From Salisapilia sapeloensis (lineage: Eukaryota > Oomycota > Peronosporomycetes > Peronosporales > Salisapiliaceae), in NCBI GenBank assembly GCA_023334545.1, contig JAADVB010000019.1, forward strand, positions 1-64,000: DNA of 64,000 nucleotides, written 5' to 3'. Position numbers and translations under genes: made by a program. How positions within the stretch are numbered: the stretch's first letter is position 1; the number at the start of each line of letters is the position of its first letter. Positions 52,863 through 63,378 of this stretch are shown here, piece by piece. The notes under the pieces are model-generated. The model was not told the DNA's origin. It did not search any database and saw only the letters and a program-made list of their open reading frames with translations.

Positions 52863-54431
52863 ATGCAATTTGCATACACGCTTTTACTCCTTCAAGTGCT
52901 TCATGTTTTCACTGTCGTAACCGGCGAAGGTTTCGACTCTTTGCAACCTGCAAGCAGGGAACAATCGCCAGAAAGCAATCATGGACAACGTGGTGACAAG
53001 CATTATAATGATGGCTCTCACGATGCCACGCTTCTCGATGACACTTCAAGGCAAGATTCTAATCCTGGTCATTTGCACGCCTCTGATGACGGAAGGGATC
53101 CTTTATCTCAGTCCAGCAGCGATGACTCCAGTACAAGCTCAGATATGTCTGGTGGTAGCCTAGAAAGCACCAACGAATCGGACAAGGAAGGAAGTAACCA
53201 ATCGAACGGAATCGTTAGAGGAGACGAAGACAAAAATGCTGCGACTCGTATCATTAACGGGGAGGAAGAGATTCGAGGTGTCTGCCTGGGTGGTTGGCTC
53301 GTGTTTGAAAAGTGGATGGTTCTAGATACTGATCCTATCTACAGTCCTGGTGATTTAAACAAGACTGATGGAGCGAAAGGCGAGTATGACTTAATTACGA
53401 ATTCGTCTGTTAGTCCGGACATCATGCGATCTCGATATGACCAGCACATGGCCGAATTTATCACAAAAGAGGACATCAAAGCTATCGCCGATGCTGGTCT
53501 CAATGCTGTGCGCGTGCCTGTTGGGTTTTGGATCCGTAACAAGTTTGAAACGCCTCAGGATGAGCTAGCAAACGTCTACCCCACATCCACGATTGACTAT
53601 GTTGATCGTCTTGTGCTAGAATGGGCTGTAGAGTTCAACATTGGTGTTATCTTCTCGATTCATGCGGCTCGTGGCTCTCAAAATGGTATGGATCATTCTT
53701 CGCCGAACAAATTTGTCAATGGATCAGGCGTCGTGGGATGGTATACGGAAGAGAACATTGCAGACACTGTCGATCTTGTCAAGTTCATCGTCCAGCGATA
53801 CCTAAATGCTGCCTCTTTCCTCGGAATCGGTGTCCTTAATGAACCACAGCCAGATCCACATGAAAATACGACTGGTCTCCCAACAAAGCTCAGACACTAC
53901 CATAAAACAGTGGTCGAATACGTACGAGAAGAAGTTGGCAGTGACATTATTTTAATGTTAGGACCTACCTTGTATCTACAAACGCCAAATGCGACGCTCG
54001 ACCTAATTCCTGAAGGGTATACTGACGACCCAAATGTTCAATGGGAGCAGCATCCGTACTGGGGCTTCAATGGTGATGGACAGACAGCAGCGGATGTGTT
54101 CGCAGGTGTCCAGAATCAAACTAATCTTGTCACCAAGTGGAATAGTACGAACAAGATCTTCTTTGGTGAATGGTCTTTGGCTGCATCGGGCAACTTTAGC
54201 TCGACTGAAGATGATTTCCTTGTTGAATTCGCTTCGGCACAGAGTGACTACTTGAACCAATTCGGATGGACATTCTGGAGCTGGAGGCAAGGTAATAACA
54301 CTGGTCCGTGGTCCTTTCAAGGCATGATGAACGTCGAGGCCGATGGTGTGACCGTTCGAGAAGCTGTGCTTGGTAATCAATCGAGTGCAAGTGGAAGTGG
54401 TTCGCGACCGCACATCAAAGCGACGCCATAA
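52863..54431 (+). CDS. secreted GH5 exo-beta-1,3-glucanase with acidic N-terminal extension
   Basis: Intronless, 522 aa from the Met at 52863, which opens a signal peptide (M-Q-F-A-Y-T-L-L-L-L-Q). Residues ~22-135 are a hydrophilic Ser/Asp/Asn-rich extension with runs such as S-S-S-D-D-S-S-T-S-S-D, probably glycosylated. The barrel then gives C-L-G-G-W-L-V-F-E-K-W-M, A-V-R-V-P-V-G-F-W, S-I-H-A-A-R-G-S-Q-N-G, V-L-N-E-P-Q (Glu ~326), H-P-Y-W-G-F and F-F-G-E-W-S-L-A (~438). Several N-x-S/T sites are present. It is a paralogue of the GH5 gene at 41300-42673, but its N-terminal extension is unrelated in sequence. Same role: trimming beta-1,3-glucan outside the cell. Confidence 0.94.
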   Translation: MQFAYTLLLLQVLHVFTVVTGEGFDSLQPASREQSPESNHGQRGDKHYNDGSHDATLLDDTSRQDSNPGHLHASDDGRDPLSQSSSDDSSTSSDMSGGSLESTNESDKEGSNQSNGIVRGDEDKNAATRIINGEEEIRGVCLGGWLVFEKWMVLDTDPIYSPGDLNKTDGAKGEYDLITNSSVSPDIMRSRYDQHMAEFITKEDIKAIADAGLNAVRVPVGFWIRNKFETPQDELANVYPTSTIDYVDRLVLEWAVEFNIGVIFSIHAARGSQNGMDHSSPNKFVNGSGVVGWYTEENIADTVDLVKFIVQRYLNAASFLGIGVLNEPQPDPHENTTGLPTKLRHYHKTVVEYVREEVGSDIILMLGPTLYLQTPNATLDLIPEGYTDDPNVQWEQHPYWGFNGDGQTAADVFAGVQNQTNLVTKWNSTNKIFFGEWSLAASGNFSSTEDDFLVEFASAQSDYLNQFGWTFWSWRQGNNTGPWSFQGMMNVEADGVTVREAVLGNQSSASGSGSRPHIKATP

Positions 54432-54592
54432 ATACTTTTCCACCATGAACGCAGAGTTCTTCGAGTGACTCGAAAATGGATCTTTCCCGCTAACGTACTT
54501 GAGCGATGGCATGGATAATTGAAGCTTAGCTACTCTCTTTGAAGAAAAAAGGAAGAGCAAATTCATGTATCTTGTTTTTACTTTATCTTGTT

Positions 54593-55698
54593 TTACTTTG
54601 GTACTGGTTTCACCATGATCGGTAGACTGTCGATGTCACCTTCTTCTGAGTCTATGCTGAAGCAATCCATTTCTTCCGACTCGCCTTCAGGACTAAACTG
54701 GTTGCACTCTTCATCGCTTTCTTCAAATGCCGGTGGCGGTTTGCGAAAGTGGTTGACTGGCGACGTCTGGTACGGCAGTGGTACCGTCGGTTTGGATTGT
54801 ACTCGTAAAGCCTTTGCTTCTTCCGTCTGGACGCTTACCACTTCTTTGGTTTCGCAGTTCATGACAACAGTATTCCGAATCACCTTCTTAAGCTTGTACT
54901 TGTTCAGATTGCCCTGTCTTTCCAATACGACAAATTCTCCATTGCTGAAGTTTTCGAGCTGTTCAAAGTCTCGAACAGAGTATTTGAAGTATCTTGTGAG
55001 AATAACACGAATGGCAACTCCATGGGTCACAATGACAAAATTCTCCTCTGATGTTTTATCAAACATGCGGTACAAGGACTCGAGGAAAGACGAAATACGG
55101 TCGTACACGTCAGCAGGAGACTCGCCACTCGGGAAACGATAAAAGAACGAGCCGAAGCGTCGACGTTGCTGCTTACATTCTCGGATTTTCATGGGTTCTT
55201 GAAAATTGCCAAAGTCCTGCTCTCGAATACGAGGTTCTTCTGACCATGGGAGATGGACACCCGCAGGTCCCCAAGCTTTCCAAATACCTTTCATCGTTTC
55301 GATCGTTCGAACGTACGGCGAGACGATAAACCGCTATAATATAATCGATTAGCGACTCGATGTCACAAGATATAGATACAAACAGTCTTTCTTACCACAG
55401 ACTCGTCTCCAATGATCCGCTGGATGGACTTGCCAGCAGCTCGTGCCTGCTCATAGCCGAGCTCTGTTAGGTGCATGGCATTGTCTGGTCGACTCGAATA
55501 TAGTCGTGGATCAATATTTCCTTCTGACTGTCCATGTCGAACGAGAATCATTCGCTTTGGTAATCGACATCGGCGACCACGTTTATGATGCGACTGTCCT
55601 TGTGTAAAGGTCCTGGACGAGAACGAGAAACCGATCAATAGGCCCAATGCAGCTGCCGTCGCAGCGCTTGTTAGTAGAGTCGAAAGTGAATACACCAT
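54593..55698 (-). CDS. histidine phosphatase / phosphoglycerate mutase-like protein, membrane-anchored
   Basis: Two exons, 55396-55698 and 54593-55333, across a 62-bp intron give 347 aa. Residues ~1-30 are an uncleaved hydrophobic anchor. The catalytic motif is L-V-R-H-G-Q-S-E-G-N (phospho-His ~54). F-I-V-S-P-Y-V-R-T-I-E-T spans the start of exon 2, E-Q-D-F-G-N-F-Q follows, and the second His is in V-I-V-T-H-G-V-A-I-R. The gene belongs to the broad-specificity phosphatase branch (plant AT74-like) rather than glycolytic mutase. The last ~90 residues are a charged, probably disordered tail with a poly-acidic Ser region. The substrate is unknown. It converges with the GH5 gene, with 161 bp between stops. 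Confidence 0.9.
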
Positions 55699-57081
55699 CG
55701 CGTGGAAAATTTAGTTGTGAATAGGTCGTAATGGTAGACGCTAACTAACGATCAGGTTCGATTATGGGTCACGTCGTTCTTGTTGTCGGAAGATAGGGTA
55801 TATTTAGCTGTATCTAATCTACGTCGACCATCGGAGTTTCGAGGTGCGCTGAACCGATCTAGAGAATGAGGTGTGGGCATTTGACATCGCCAAAGGCTTA
55901 TAAAGTAGAAGAGAATCGAAAGCGTATTTACGAGTTATCGCTTTGGATATAGCTGCTGGTCTTGCGTGTAGATTGTGATAATTTGTGTATGTGTACATAG
56001 ATGGTACAAACTAGTACTCATTCAGGAAGTGTCTGCTTAAGAGTTTTTTACTAACGAGATGCAACTCTACGATCGATAAGGCTTTTAAATGAGTAATTAG
56101 AGAACACGCTCGGTGTAACTTGACATCAAGCGATCATCGAGGCTACAAATGAGACACGATTTAGTCAGATTGTACATGTATGGAAAATTTGAAGCAAATG
56201 TAATTGGGTGCTATGTCTGGAAATCTTGCTACTAGCTCACGTTGGCAACAACCAGCATGTGGCCGGCTTGCGGGATACATACTCTTCCTTTGCACATAGT
56301 ACTATGGATGTTTATTTGAGTACGATGCTTCAGTCTCGTAGAGCTGGTTTAATCTTTCGAAAAGCAAATACCTATGATGATATGTAGCTAGCTCGCTAAC
56401 GACCAAGGTGCAAAGTATTTCTACATAAAGCAATCTTGAGGACGAATAAAAGCAATGGAGACGACCATCTCCGCTGCATATGAAGATTAATTGCCTGTAT
56501 TTGCCTGTCATATAATCCAAATGACCTCTTTCACTATGGCTTCTAGCCTGCATATCAACTATCTCTGCAAGCCATTTTAACAACGATACAGAGACCTAGC
56601 TCTTTACCCTCACGACTAAATCTTGCCCGAAGTCCACACAATGCCCACCATTTAAAGCAGTTAAAGCGCTAGGTTCAGCAAAGTACCATATCATTACATT
56701 GACGACGAGTGTCTTCGGTCAATGTGTCTCAATTTCCCACTAGGTCGATGAGTTCTAAATAAGTTGGACTGATTCAAGCTATGTCGATCTGACCCTAAGC
56801 ACTCTATAATTTGACCATCCTACGCACAGACTACGACTATCAACCATGGTATCCAATTCTCCATCGACACAGACATGTTGACAAAACCTGTAGTCACGTG
56901 GACAGTAAAGCTCAATCATCCAAGCAGCAAACACAAGTAGTCTACAATAACACGAGTATTTGAACTTAGCTTTATGTCATTCTTAGGCTTAGCTCTATCG
57001 TTGTATTCGACTGCTATCGATAAAAGTATACTGTGCAATGATAGAAACCTCGATTCAAAGCACGCACCCAGCACTTCATTT
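55699..57081. other. gene-poor spacer
   Basis: About 1.4 kb, AT-rich. A 93-codon minus-strand frame at 56302-56583 has no recognisable domain and is probably chance. Nothing else is supported. Confidence 0.4.
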
Positions 57082-58110
57082 TCAGTAATAGTATCGGGAT
57101 CTGAACTGTACAAGGTCGTCGGCAGTATCTTCCTATGTCATCGTTATGCGGTCGAATATAATCTTTCTTTGTCGTGTAGTAGCTAAACATACCTCAATGT
57201 TTTCGGTGTCGTTTGGCGATCCTCGATGACATAGATAGCTGTACATCGTCAAGTTCTGGTGTCGAGCTGCTTTGTGAGTTGGCGTTTCCTGTAAGACCTC
57301 GTCTTCTACAGCTTTAAGCATAGGATAATGATCAAAGAGAAACTGAGCACATCTGCTTGAATCACAACTTGCTGCCACATGCAGTACCGTAAGCCCCTAT
57401 ACTATACTGTTCACATGTACCTTAACTTGCTATCTTTCATCATATATACCTGGTTAGCTCGCTTCATGAAATCAGCTTTCTCCGACTTGCGTAAGAACCT
57501 CACCGTTTCCAATTTATCCACAGATACTGCTAAATGCAGAGGTGTATATCCCAATCTAGAATCGCCGTGATCTAGATCAAATCCTAGTTCCAGGAAGACT
57601 GATAGTACATCCGTTTGCCCTTCTAGTGCTGCAACATGGATAGCGGACCATCCCTATCAACCATAATAGTGATCAGTAGCATCGGCATTTTATGGAGTCA
57701 CAAAGGACTTACCTTAGCATTCTCGATGTACGGATTTCCTTTGATCTGGCAGAGCACTCGCACTACGTGATGGCAATTCTGAGCTGCTGCTAAGGTAAGC
57801 ATTGTTTCACCCTATGAAGAAATGAATAGCTACTTATGTCACTTCGATACAAATCATTTGAAATATTGTCTAATACCTGCTCATTCTTCGAATTTACTTC
57901 TTGTGGAAGTGAATAGGATATCAATAGTTGGCGTAATGTTTGCCACTGTTCATCTTTAGCGACAGAATCGCACGCCTCTAAAAATGTTGGGAAGAAAAGC
58001 TCCGGTCTCTCGAGGTTACAGCCAAAGGTTCTCCTAAAAGTATTTTGAATCATACTAAATGCTTGTGATAAGTATACTGTTGGTATAAGCGTATCGTTTG
58101 CACGCTTCAC
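57082..58110 (-). CDS. ankyrin-repeat protein (five exons)
   Basis: Exons 57877-58110, 57713-57811, 57450-57653, 57193-57396 and 57082-57132 give 263 aa. Every exon is a multiple of three and each intron (53-65 bp) is phase 0. Four ankyrin repeats can be read: G-E-T-M-L-T-L-A-A-A-Q-N, G-W-S-A-I-H-V-A-A-L-E-G, G-Y-T-P-L-H-L-A-V-S-V and G-L-T-V-L-H-V-A-A-S. A less perfect one follows, with E-T-P-T-H-K-A-A-R. The first ~75 residues form a helical cap. Exons largely match repeat units, as is common in such genes. It is a protein-protein adaptor with unknown partner. The short last exon ends in Y-Y-Y-stop and is the least certain. Confidence 0.8.
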
Positions 58111-58198
58111 TCCTTTTCATTAAGTGTGAGGCCGCTCTAGGTTTTTCCTCGAACTCTCACGCTATTTTGAAATCTCGGGGTGGTCTATTCTTAGGTGC
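58111..58198. promoter_or_regulatory. 88-bp divergent promoter
   Basis: The ankyrin gene starts at 58110 (leftward) and the Tubby gene at 58199 (rightward), so both must be driven from this tiny interval or from each other's leader. If Tubby uses a later Met (58238 or 58271), the interval grows. No motif is called. Confidence 0.45.
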
Positions 58199-59479
58199 AT
58201 GCCTTCCTCTCCGTCGGCACTAATCATAACTTCTGTCATGGACACCACGAGAACCCCGCGAACGGCTTTTATGTCGAAACCTCGACATCATGCTTCTGGA
58301 GATTGCTCGAGCGAAAATGAAGAAAACCAGGTGATGCCATTTAATATGGATGAAGAGTTTGTGGAGGAACGGTGGATGCGGAATTTAAAAGATGAACCGC
58401 CGAACTCAAGTTGGGATGGAAAGCGGGCAAAGAAAAGTGGTAGAAGCACAAATCAAGTTCAATCAATTGGAGGAAAAGAGTTAGATGCAGCATTGTCAAA
58501 GGACGTACAACCCATTTCTAAGCTTAATCATTTACAGCTAGATGAAAAGGAAAGTAAAAACATGGATGATCGCAATAGTTCTTGTACGGAGAGTGTAGAT
58601 GGGAGTAGCACCAAAGGTTCTGGTCGCCGTGATGATGAGAATTCACTAAACGAAGCAAAAGAAGAGATATCTGCTCTCGAGAAAAGCATTGTCCACAGTG
58701 TTTCACCACGTTTGGCTCCACCTCCATTGCGTCGTCGTACTAGTCTTATCGATTGGTGCAACATGTCAAAAGTCGAAGTTGTTCCAGGATCAGAGCACGA
58801 CCGTATCTTAGGAACCATTGAACGCCAGAAATCAATGCTAAGTACTCGGTTCTACTTTTACGTTCAAGATCAGCTGATCTTAATGGCTGAAAGACACATG
58901 CTAAAGAATCGTAATCCAACCTATCGACTGTTTGATATGACGAGAAACATCGCGGGCATGAGCGGGAAATTATCGAAGAAAAGTGGCAACTACATGGGCA
59001 AGCTAATTACTAGTATATCTGGTAAGGAGTGCGTTTTACGTAGTGGTGAGAAGAAGGAAATGGCCGCGGTTGTCTTTGAGCGCACTGATCATCCTTCTGA
59101 CCCTAGGAAGATGAGTGCAATTCTGCCTATTAACGGTATCTACGATGTACCGAGGCGAAACTACCTCGCCGATGAAGATGAAGAGCTCTTTTCGAGTCTC
59201 ATCGATCGAAAAATTTATTTGAATGAAGACATTTTATTAATGAAGAACAAACAACCAACTTTCGAAAAAGGTTGCTACCGTCTCGACTTTAATGGCAGAG
59301 TATCGATGCCTTCTGTGAAGAACTTTCAACTCTTTAAGCCACCTCAATTGTCGGATGAGACAGAAGAAGTTTGTTTGCTCTTCGGTAAAGTGTCGGAAAC
59401 ACAGTTCCATCTCGACTTTAGCTCGCCGCTTGGTCCTCTACAAGCTTTCTCCATTGCTTTGGCTCAATTTAACCTGTAA
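58199..59479 (+). CDS. Tubby-like protein
   Basis: Intronless, 426 aa (later Mets at residues 14 and 25 are possible starts). The first ~190 residues are charged and probably disordered. Residues ~195-426 are a Tubby C-terminal domain: F-Y-F-Y-V-Q-D-Q, L-S-K-K-S-G-N-Y-M-G-K-L, E-M-A-A-V-V-F-E, P-R-K-M-S-A-I-L-P, L-M-K-N-K-Q-P and the hallmark Y-R-L-D-F-N-G-R-V-S-M-P-S-V-K-N-F-Q-L, ending G-P-L-Q-A-F-S-I-A-L-A-Q-F. This fold binds PI(4,5)P2 and in animals steers cargo into cilia or acts in gene control. A role in flagellated zoospores is plausible but inferred. No F-box, unlike plant TLPs. Confidence 0.93.
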   Translation: MPSSPSALIITSVMDTTRTPRTAFMSKPRHHASGDCSSENEENQVMPFNMDEEFVEERWMRNLKDEPPNSSWDGKRAKKSGRSTNQVQSIGGKELDAALSKDVQPISKLNHLQLDEKESKNMDDRNSSCTESVDGSSTKGSGRRDDENSLNEAKEEISALEKSIVHSVSPRLAPPPLRRRTSLIDWCNMSKVEVVPGSEHDRILGTIERQKSMLSTRFYFYVQDQLILMAERHMLKNRNPTYRLFDMTRNIAGMSGKLSKKSGNYMGKLITSISGKECVLRSGEKKEMAAVVFERTDHPSDPRKMSAILPINGIYDVPRRNYLADEDEELFSSLIDRKIYLNEDILLMKNKQPTFEKGCYRLDFNGRVSMPSVKNFQLFKPPQLSDETEEVCLLFGKVSETQFHLDFSSPLGPLQAFSIALAQFNL

Positions 59480-59926
59480 AAGCTTGTAGAAAGAGAGAAA
59501 ACCGATTACACGAACTAATAAATCCATTTTATTCTCTTCCTCTTTTTAGTACAATAAAAAAGTTCCTTTACCCATTCTCGCTTTCATCAAATTTTACCCA
59601 TCGATGTTGTGTGCTACAACAGCTTTGTACTTGATCTTAAATAAAACTAAATGTATCAAATTAATTTGCTTGAATGGGAGTTAGCAACAGATTTGGCTTA
59701 TAAAAGTCGGATGGAAGCTCGTGCTAGCTTCCAAGTTGCTTACCAGCAATCGAAATGACTAACATCTTTCATAATTCTACGGCATATAAGTCAGTTATGA
59801 ACAAATGACGCTGTATTAAACGTACTCTGGATGAAACCTAGAATCAATATTCGTTTTGCTTTCAATTCTTAATTTGATTATCGACACGTAAGAACCCGAT
59901 GGCATGTGGCCATTTATAACAGAGTT
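59480..59926. other. convergent 3' spacer
   Basis: Between the Tubby and BBE-like stops. It is AT-rich with AATAAA-like sites and no frame. Confidence 0.5.
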
Positions 59927-62053
59927 CTAGTAATCTGACTCAGTCGACCCTTTGTTAGCGTTTTCGCTTTGATCCACAACATAAGCTTTGCTGCTGTCCG
60001 ATACATCACTCGAGTCTCCAACGTACGCTTCATTGGATTCACTTTCTGCGCCCTTGGTAGGAGGTTTCGTCTGATAGTCATCTTCACCCTCAGCTGACTC
60101 GGATCTGTTATCATATGCATCTTCAGAACTGGAATTAGCGTCGAGTTCTTCACTATCTTCAGATCCTACGCTCTTTCGAGAGTCACCAGCACTCATCTCA
60201 TCAGCATCCGAAGACTCGTCTCTTTCAGCATCCGACACCTTGCCATAATCCCCCTTATTACGATTATCTTCCGTCTTCGACGAGCTATGTTCGTCAGATC
60301 CGTCAGATCCGTCATCTCGGTCCTCATCATATTCTTCAGGTTCCTCATCAATGCTTTCATCACCCACTGCACGTTGACTACTGGCTGATTCGCTAGCATC
60401 GCCTTTGGAGGATTCATTTCTAGCGTCGGAGCCAGATACCATGTCATCCGGAAGTTCAATCGACTGTGGATTATGGAAGACATCTTCAGGGTCATACACA
60501 CCTTTGATCTTACGAAGGAGATTATAATTGTCACCATAGTATGCTTCGCCATACTTGTCTCCAATGTCCAGATCAGGATAGTTCTGGTAATTATCCTTTA
60601 AAATACCCTTCTCGATCAAGTCGTCGTAAAAGTTTGTTGCCCACTTGATATTTGCTTCGTTTTCCGTGCTTACAATGATCTGAATGGAAATCTTGGCATC
60701 CCGATGAGACCATGGCGTCATGTCATTTGGTTGCTCTGAGAACTTGCCACCGTACGACTCAAATTGCGCAGTGCCAAAATTAGCACCAGGCATCGACTCG
60801 ATCCATTCCACAACTTGAGAAATTTGATCTTCATCAAGTAACTTGTAGCCGTAACCGGACTTATTGCGGGAACTCCCACGGTCTTTATCCGTCAGCCGAG
60901 CTTTACGATCCAGGTCTTCCGAGTCCTCACAAGTCTGAGCCCAATTAAACTGCTTGGTACCGACTAGCGAGCAATCGTTGGTATCAGCAAAATGCTTTTC
61001 TCGAGCACAGTCGAGTAGACCAGACTCTTCAATGAGTTCCTTCGTCTTGGACTTGGAAGCCAGCATTTGGCCATTTATCGATGCACTGCCGTTGGTGCCA
61101 CCATCCAAGTTCAATTGCGTCGTCATTTTCTTGTCAGCATCGTAAAAGTAATCCATCCACTTCTTTAACACTTCTTCACGGTCCTTCGCATCATAATAAA
61201 GACTGAAGACGGTGATGGTTGGTATCTTGTACACATAGAGATAGTACTCGAGAACGATACCGAACGACCCAGCGCCACCACCACGCATAGCCCAGAACAA
61301 GTCAGAGTTCATGTCTTTCTTGGCATTGACCACAGTGCCATTCGCGAGCACCATACGGAAGCCTGCGACCTGGTCAGCCGCAAGACCAAAGTATCGACTC
61401 ATCATTCCGTAGCCACCTCCAGAGATGTGACCTCCGAGACCAATGCCCGGGCAGGTGCCACCATTGAAGTTGAAGCCTTCTTCAGCAATCACAGTGTACA
61501 AGTGTCCAAGACGGGTGCCAGCACCGGCGCGAACGAAGGCGACGCTTTTGTCGTCATTGTACTGTTTAAACTCGACGCTGTTCATCTCGGAGACGTCGAT
61601 AACAACAGATCCAGGCAGAGAGGAAAAACCCTCATACGAGTGTCCACCAGATCGAGGGACCGGTTGCACTTCGTTCTTCTCAGCACACTTAACAGCACTA
61701 ACAACTTGCTCTTCATTCTTCGCGAATAGGACGATAGCAGGGGTATTATTACGATAGGTCTTGGCACCCATTGCATTGGCACTAAAGTCGCCATCGCCTT
61801 CCTGAATTATCTCTGGCAAGTCGTCGCCACAATTATCTTGGATACAATCAATGAAGGACTTGATGTTGGCAAGTCCAGAATCTTCAGCATGTACTGTACC
61901 AGCGACATCTTCAAAGGAATCAAGGGAAGATCTTGAGCTGCCATCGTTGTTGAAAGCATTAACCATGATCTCCTTTGCAGTCTCGCCGAACGCACCGCCG
62001 AAGCGAGAAAGAATGAGCGTAGTGTAGAGAGTGAGGAGTTTAAAGGAAACCAT
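59927..62053 (-). CDS. secreted berberine-bridge-like FAD oxidase
   Basis: Intronless, 708 aa from the Met at 62053, which begins a signal peptide (M-V-S-F-K-L-L-T-L-Y-T-T-L-I-L). The FAD domain has P-R-S-G-G-H-S-Y-E-G (His ~138) and G-G-T-C-P-G-I-G-L-G-G-H (Cys ~200), the pair that links FAD covalently at two points. The C-terminal BBE motif is Y-Y-G-D-N-Y-x-L-L-R-K-I-K-G-V-Y-D-P-E-D-V-F-x-N-P-Q-S-I. It probably oxidises a sugar or oligosaccharide and releases H2O2, as plant and fungal relatives do. From ~residue 535 the protein carries a ~170-residue Ser/Asp/Glu-rich tail with a G-S-D repeat (at ~60295), not part of the family core. Alkaloid chemistry is unlikely. Confidence 0.93.
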   Translation of the reverse strand: MVSFKLLTLYTTLILSRFGGAFGETAKEIMVNAFNNDGSSRSSLDSFEDVAGTVHAEDSGLANIKSFIDCIQDNCGDDLPEIIQEGDGDFSANAMGAKTYRNNTPAIVLFAKNEEQVVSAVKCAEKNEVQPVPRSGGHSYEGFSSLPGSVVIDVSEMNSVEFKQYNDDKSVAFVRAGAGTRLGHLYTVIAEEGFNFNGGTCPGIGLGGHISGGGYGMMSRYFGLAADQVAGFRMVLANGTVVNAKKDMNSDLFWAMRGGGAGSFGIVLEYYLYVYKIPTITVFSLYYDAKDREEVLKKWMDYFYDADKKMTTQLNLDGGTNGSASINGQMLASKSKTKELIEESGLLDCAREKHFADTNDCSLVGTKQFNWAQTCEDSEDLDRKARLTDKDRGSSRNKSGYGYKLLDEDQISQVVEWIESMPGANFGTAQFESYGGKFSEQPNDMTPWSHRDAKISIQIIVSTENEANIKWATNFYDDLIEKGILKDNYQNYPDLDIGDKYGEAYYGDNYNLLRKIKGVYDPEDVFHNPQSIELPDDMVSGSDARNESSKGDASESASSQRAVGDESIDEEPEEYDEDRDDGSDGSDEHSSSKTEDNRNKGDYGKVSDAERDESSDADEMSAGDSRKSVGSEDSEELDANSSSEDAYDNRSESAEGEDDYQTKPPTKGAESESNEAYVGDSSDVSDSSKAYVVDQSENANKGSTESDY

Positions 62054-63378
62054 CCTTATCCTCACGAATGGGGGCAAATTTATAAATGAAGACTGGTAAC
62101 TTAAACTGCGTACTCGTTTCCACGTCAACTGGCCCAGATGATATTAATCGATGACGTGTAAGGATGCAGCCAGCAAGGATGACTTCATACCAAGCAGGAT
62201 ACAAGTATAAATAATGCCATCCGACGTCGACAACGGACGACAGTGAGCTGTCAATGACGGATTGTGCTTCCATTCTGACTAATTCGGGAAGAGTAAACAC
62301 ATAATGCATCTGGGCAAGTTTTGGCACAATATGATAATGCATCTAACTTCAAACGCAGCGTGCACACATGCGAAAATAATAGACCAGATCTATAGAGAAC
62401 ATGGAGACATAAAATTTACTTATCATCCTTGGAAATCTGTCAGCAAGGCTCACAGCTAGACTAAAGGACCTTCTATCTTCTCCTTGGTCTATTATATTGA
62501 AAGATGACAGGGATAATGTAACCAGACGAGAATCGATACGGATACAATTGAAGCTCGCTCTACGGCTCATTACATTCACCAGGAGTTGATTTATCTTAAC
62601 ACATATTTGACACAACAACATATTCTCCAGCTTCCAAGAAGGATGTCGTTGCGCAAGCGTGCAGGTTTAATTAGTGTCTCACACTTTTAGTGGGCTGCTG
62701 AGGAACCTCGTGAGTCCAATCATCGCCATTCACTGCGCAGGCTTCGTTTAAATGGTATTGACGGTTAAAACGGTCTATAAATAAGCATCGAGGCTGAAGC
62801 TGTTGCTGAAGATTGCAACAAAGAAGAAGGGTTCTATCCTAGAAATCACAACGCCACCACTGCTGCCTAGAGAAAACTGAGTCGTCCATTGCATCTTTCA
62901 ATAGCTAGATTACAGGTAGTGATTTCTCATTCGGAAACTCCTGCTGTGCAGACTATAGTATGACTTATTTTCTTACTTGACTTGCTTGATCGTTAGTTGG
63001 AAAGCAAGTCAGCTGGATTATCAGGAAAGGATACATGCATAGTGTTAAAAAGGTGGACTGTCAAGGGCATGCGATGATTTGGGAGACATGCCCATTCTCT
63101 TGATGGACTCGGCTGGGTTACTACTGTAGAGAGTGCAAACTTGTGCTCTTGAGATATTTAACAAACAAAAGCAACATCAAAAGGAATATATTATTGTCAA
63201 GAAACTTGCTGCCAAAAACGTAGTGCAATACTTCAGAAGCAGCTACAGCTCTTCTTCTGACTGGTCAGCATCATGTTCGTGGAGGTGAAAGCCTCGTTCG
63301 TAGACTTCACAGATCACGAGCTTCAGATAATATTGCACAACGCTGCATTGCTGCAGGGTTTTCTTTTTTAATATGCTT
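62054..63378. other. gene-free spacer
   Basis: About 1.3 kb. The BBE-like frame stays open to 62128, and a short minus-strand frame at 62349-62621 has no domain. No tandem repeat or mobile element was recognised. Confidence 0.45.

Noticed and set aside
56302-56583. 93-codon minus-strand frame in the 55.7-57 kb spacer
   Set aside because: No recognisable motif; the residue pattern is not protein-like and neighbours give no support.
59927-62053. Alkaloid-forming berberine bridge enzyme
   Set aside because: The fold and FAD links match, but oomycetes lack that pathway; a sugar oxidase is the sounder reading.
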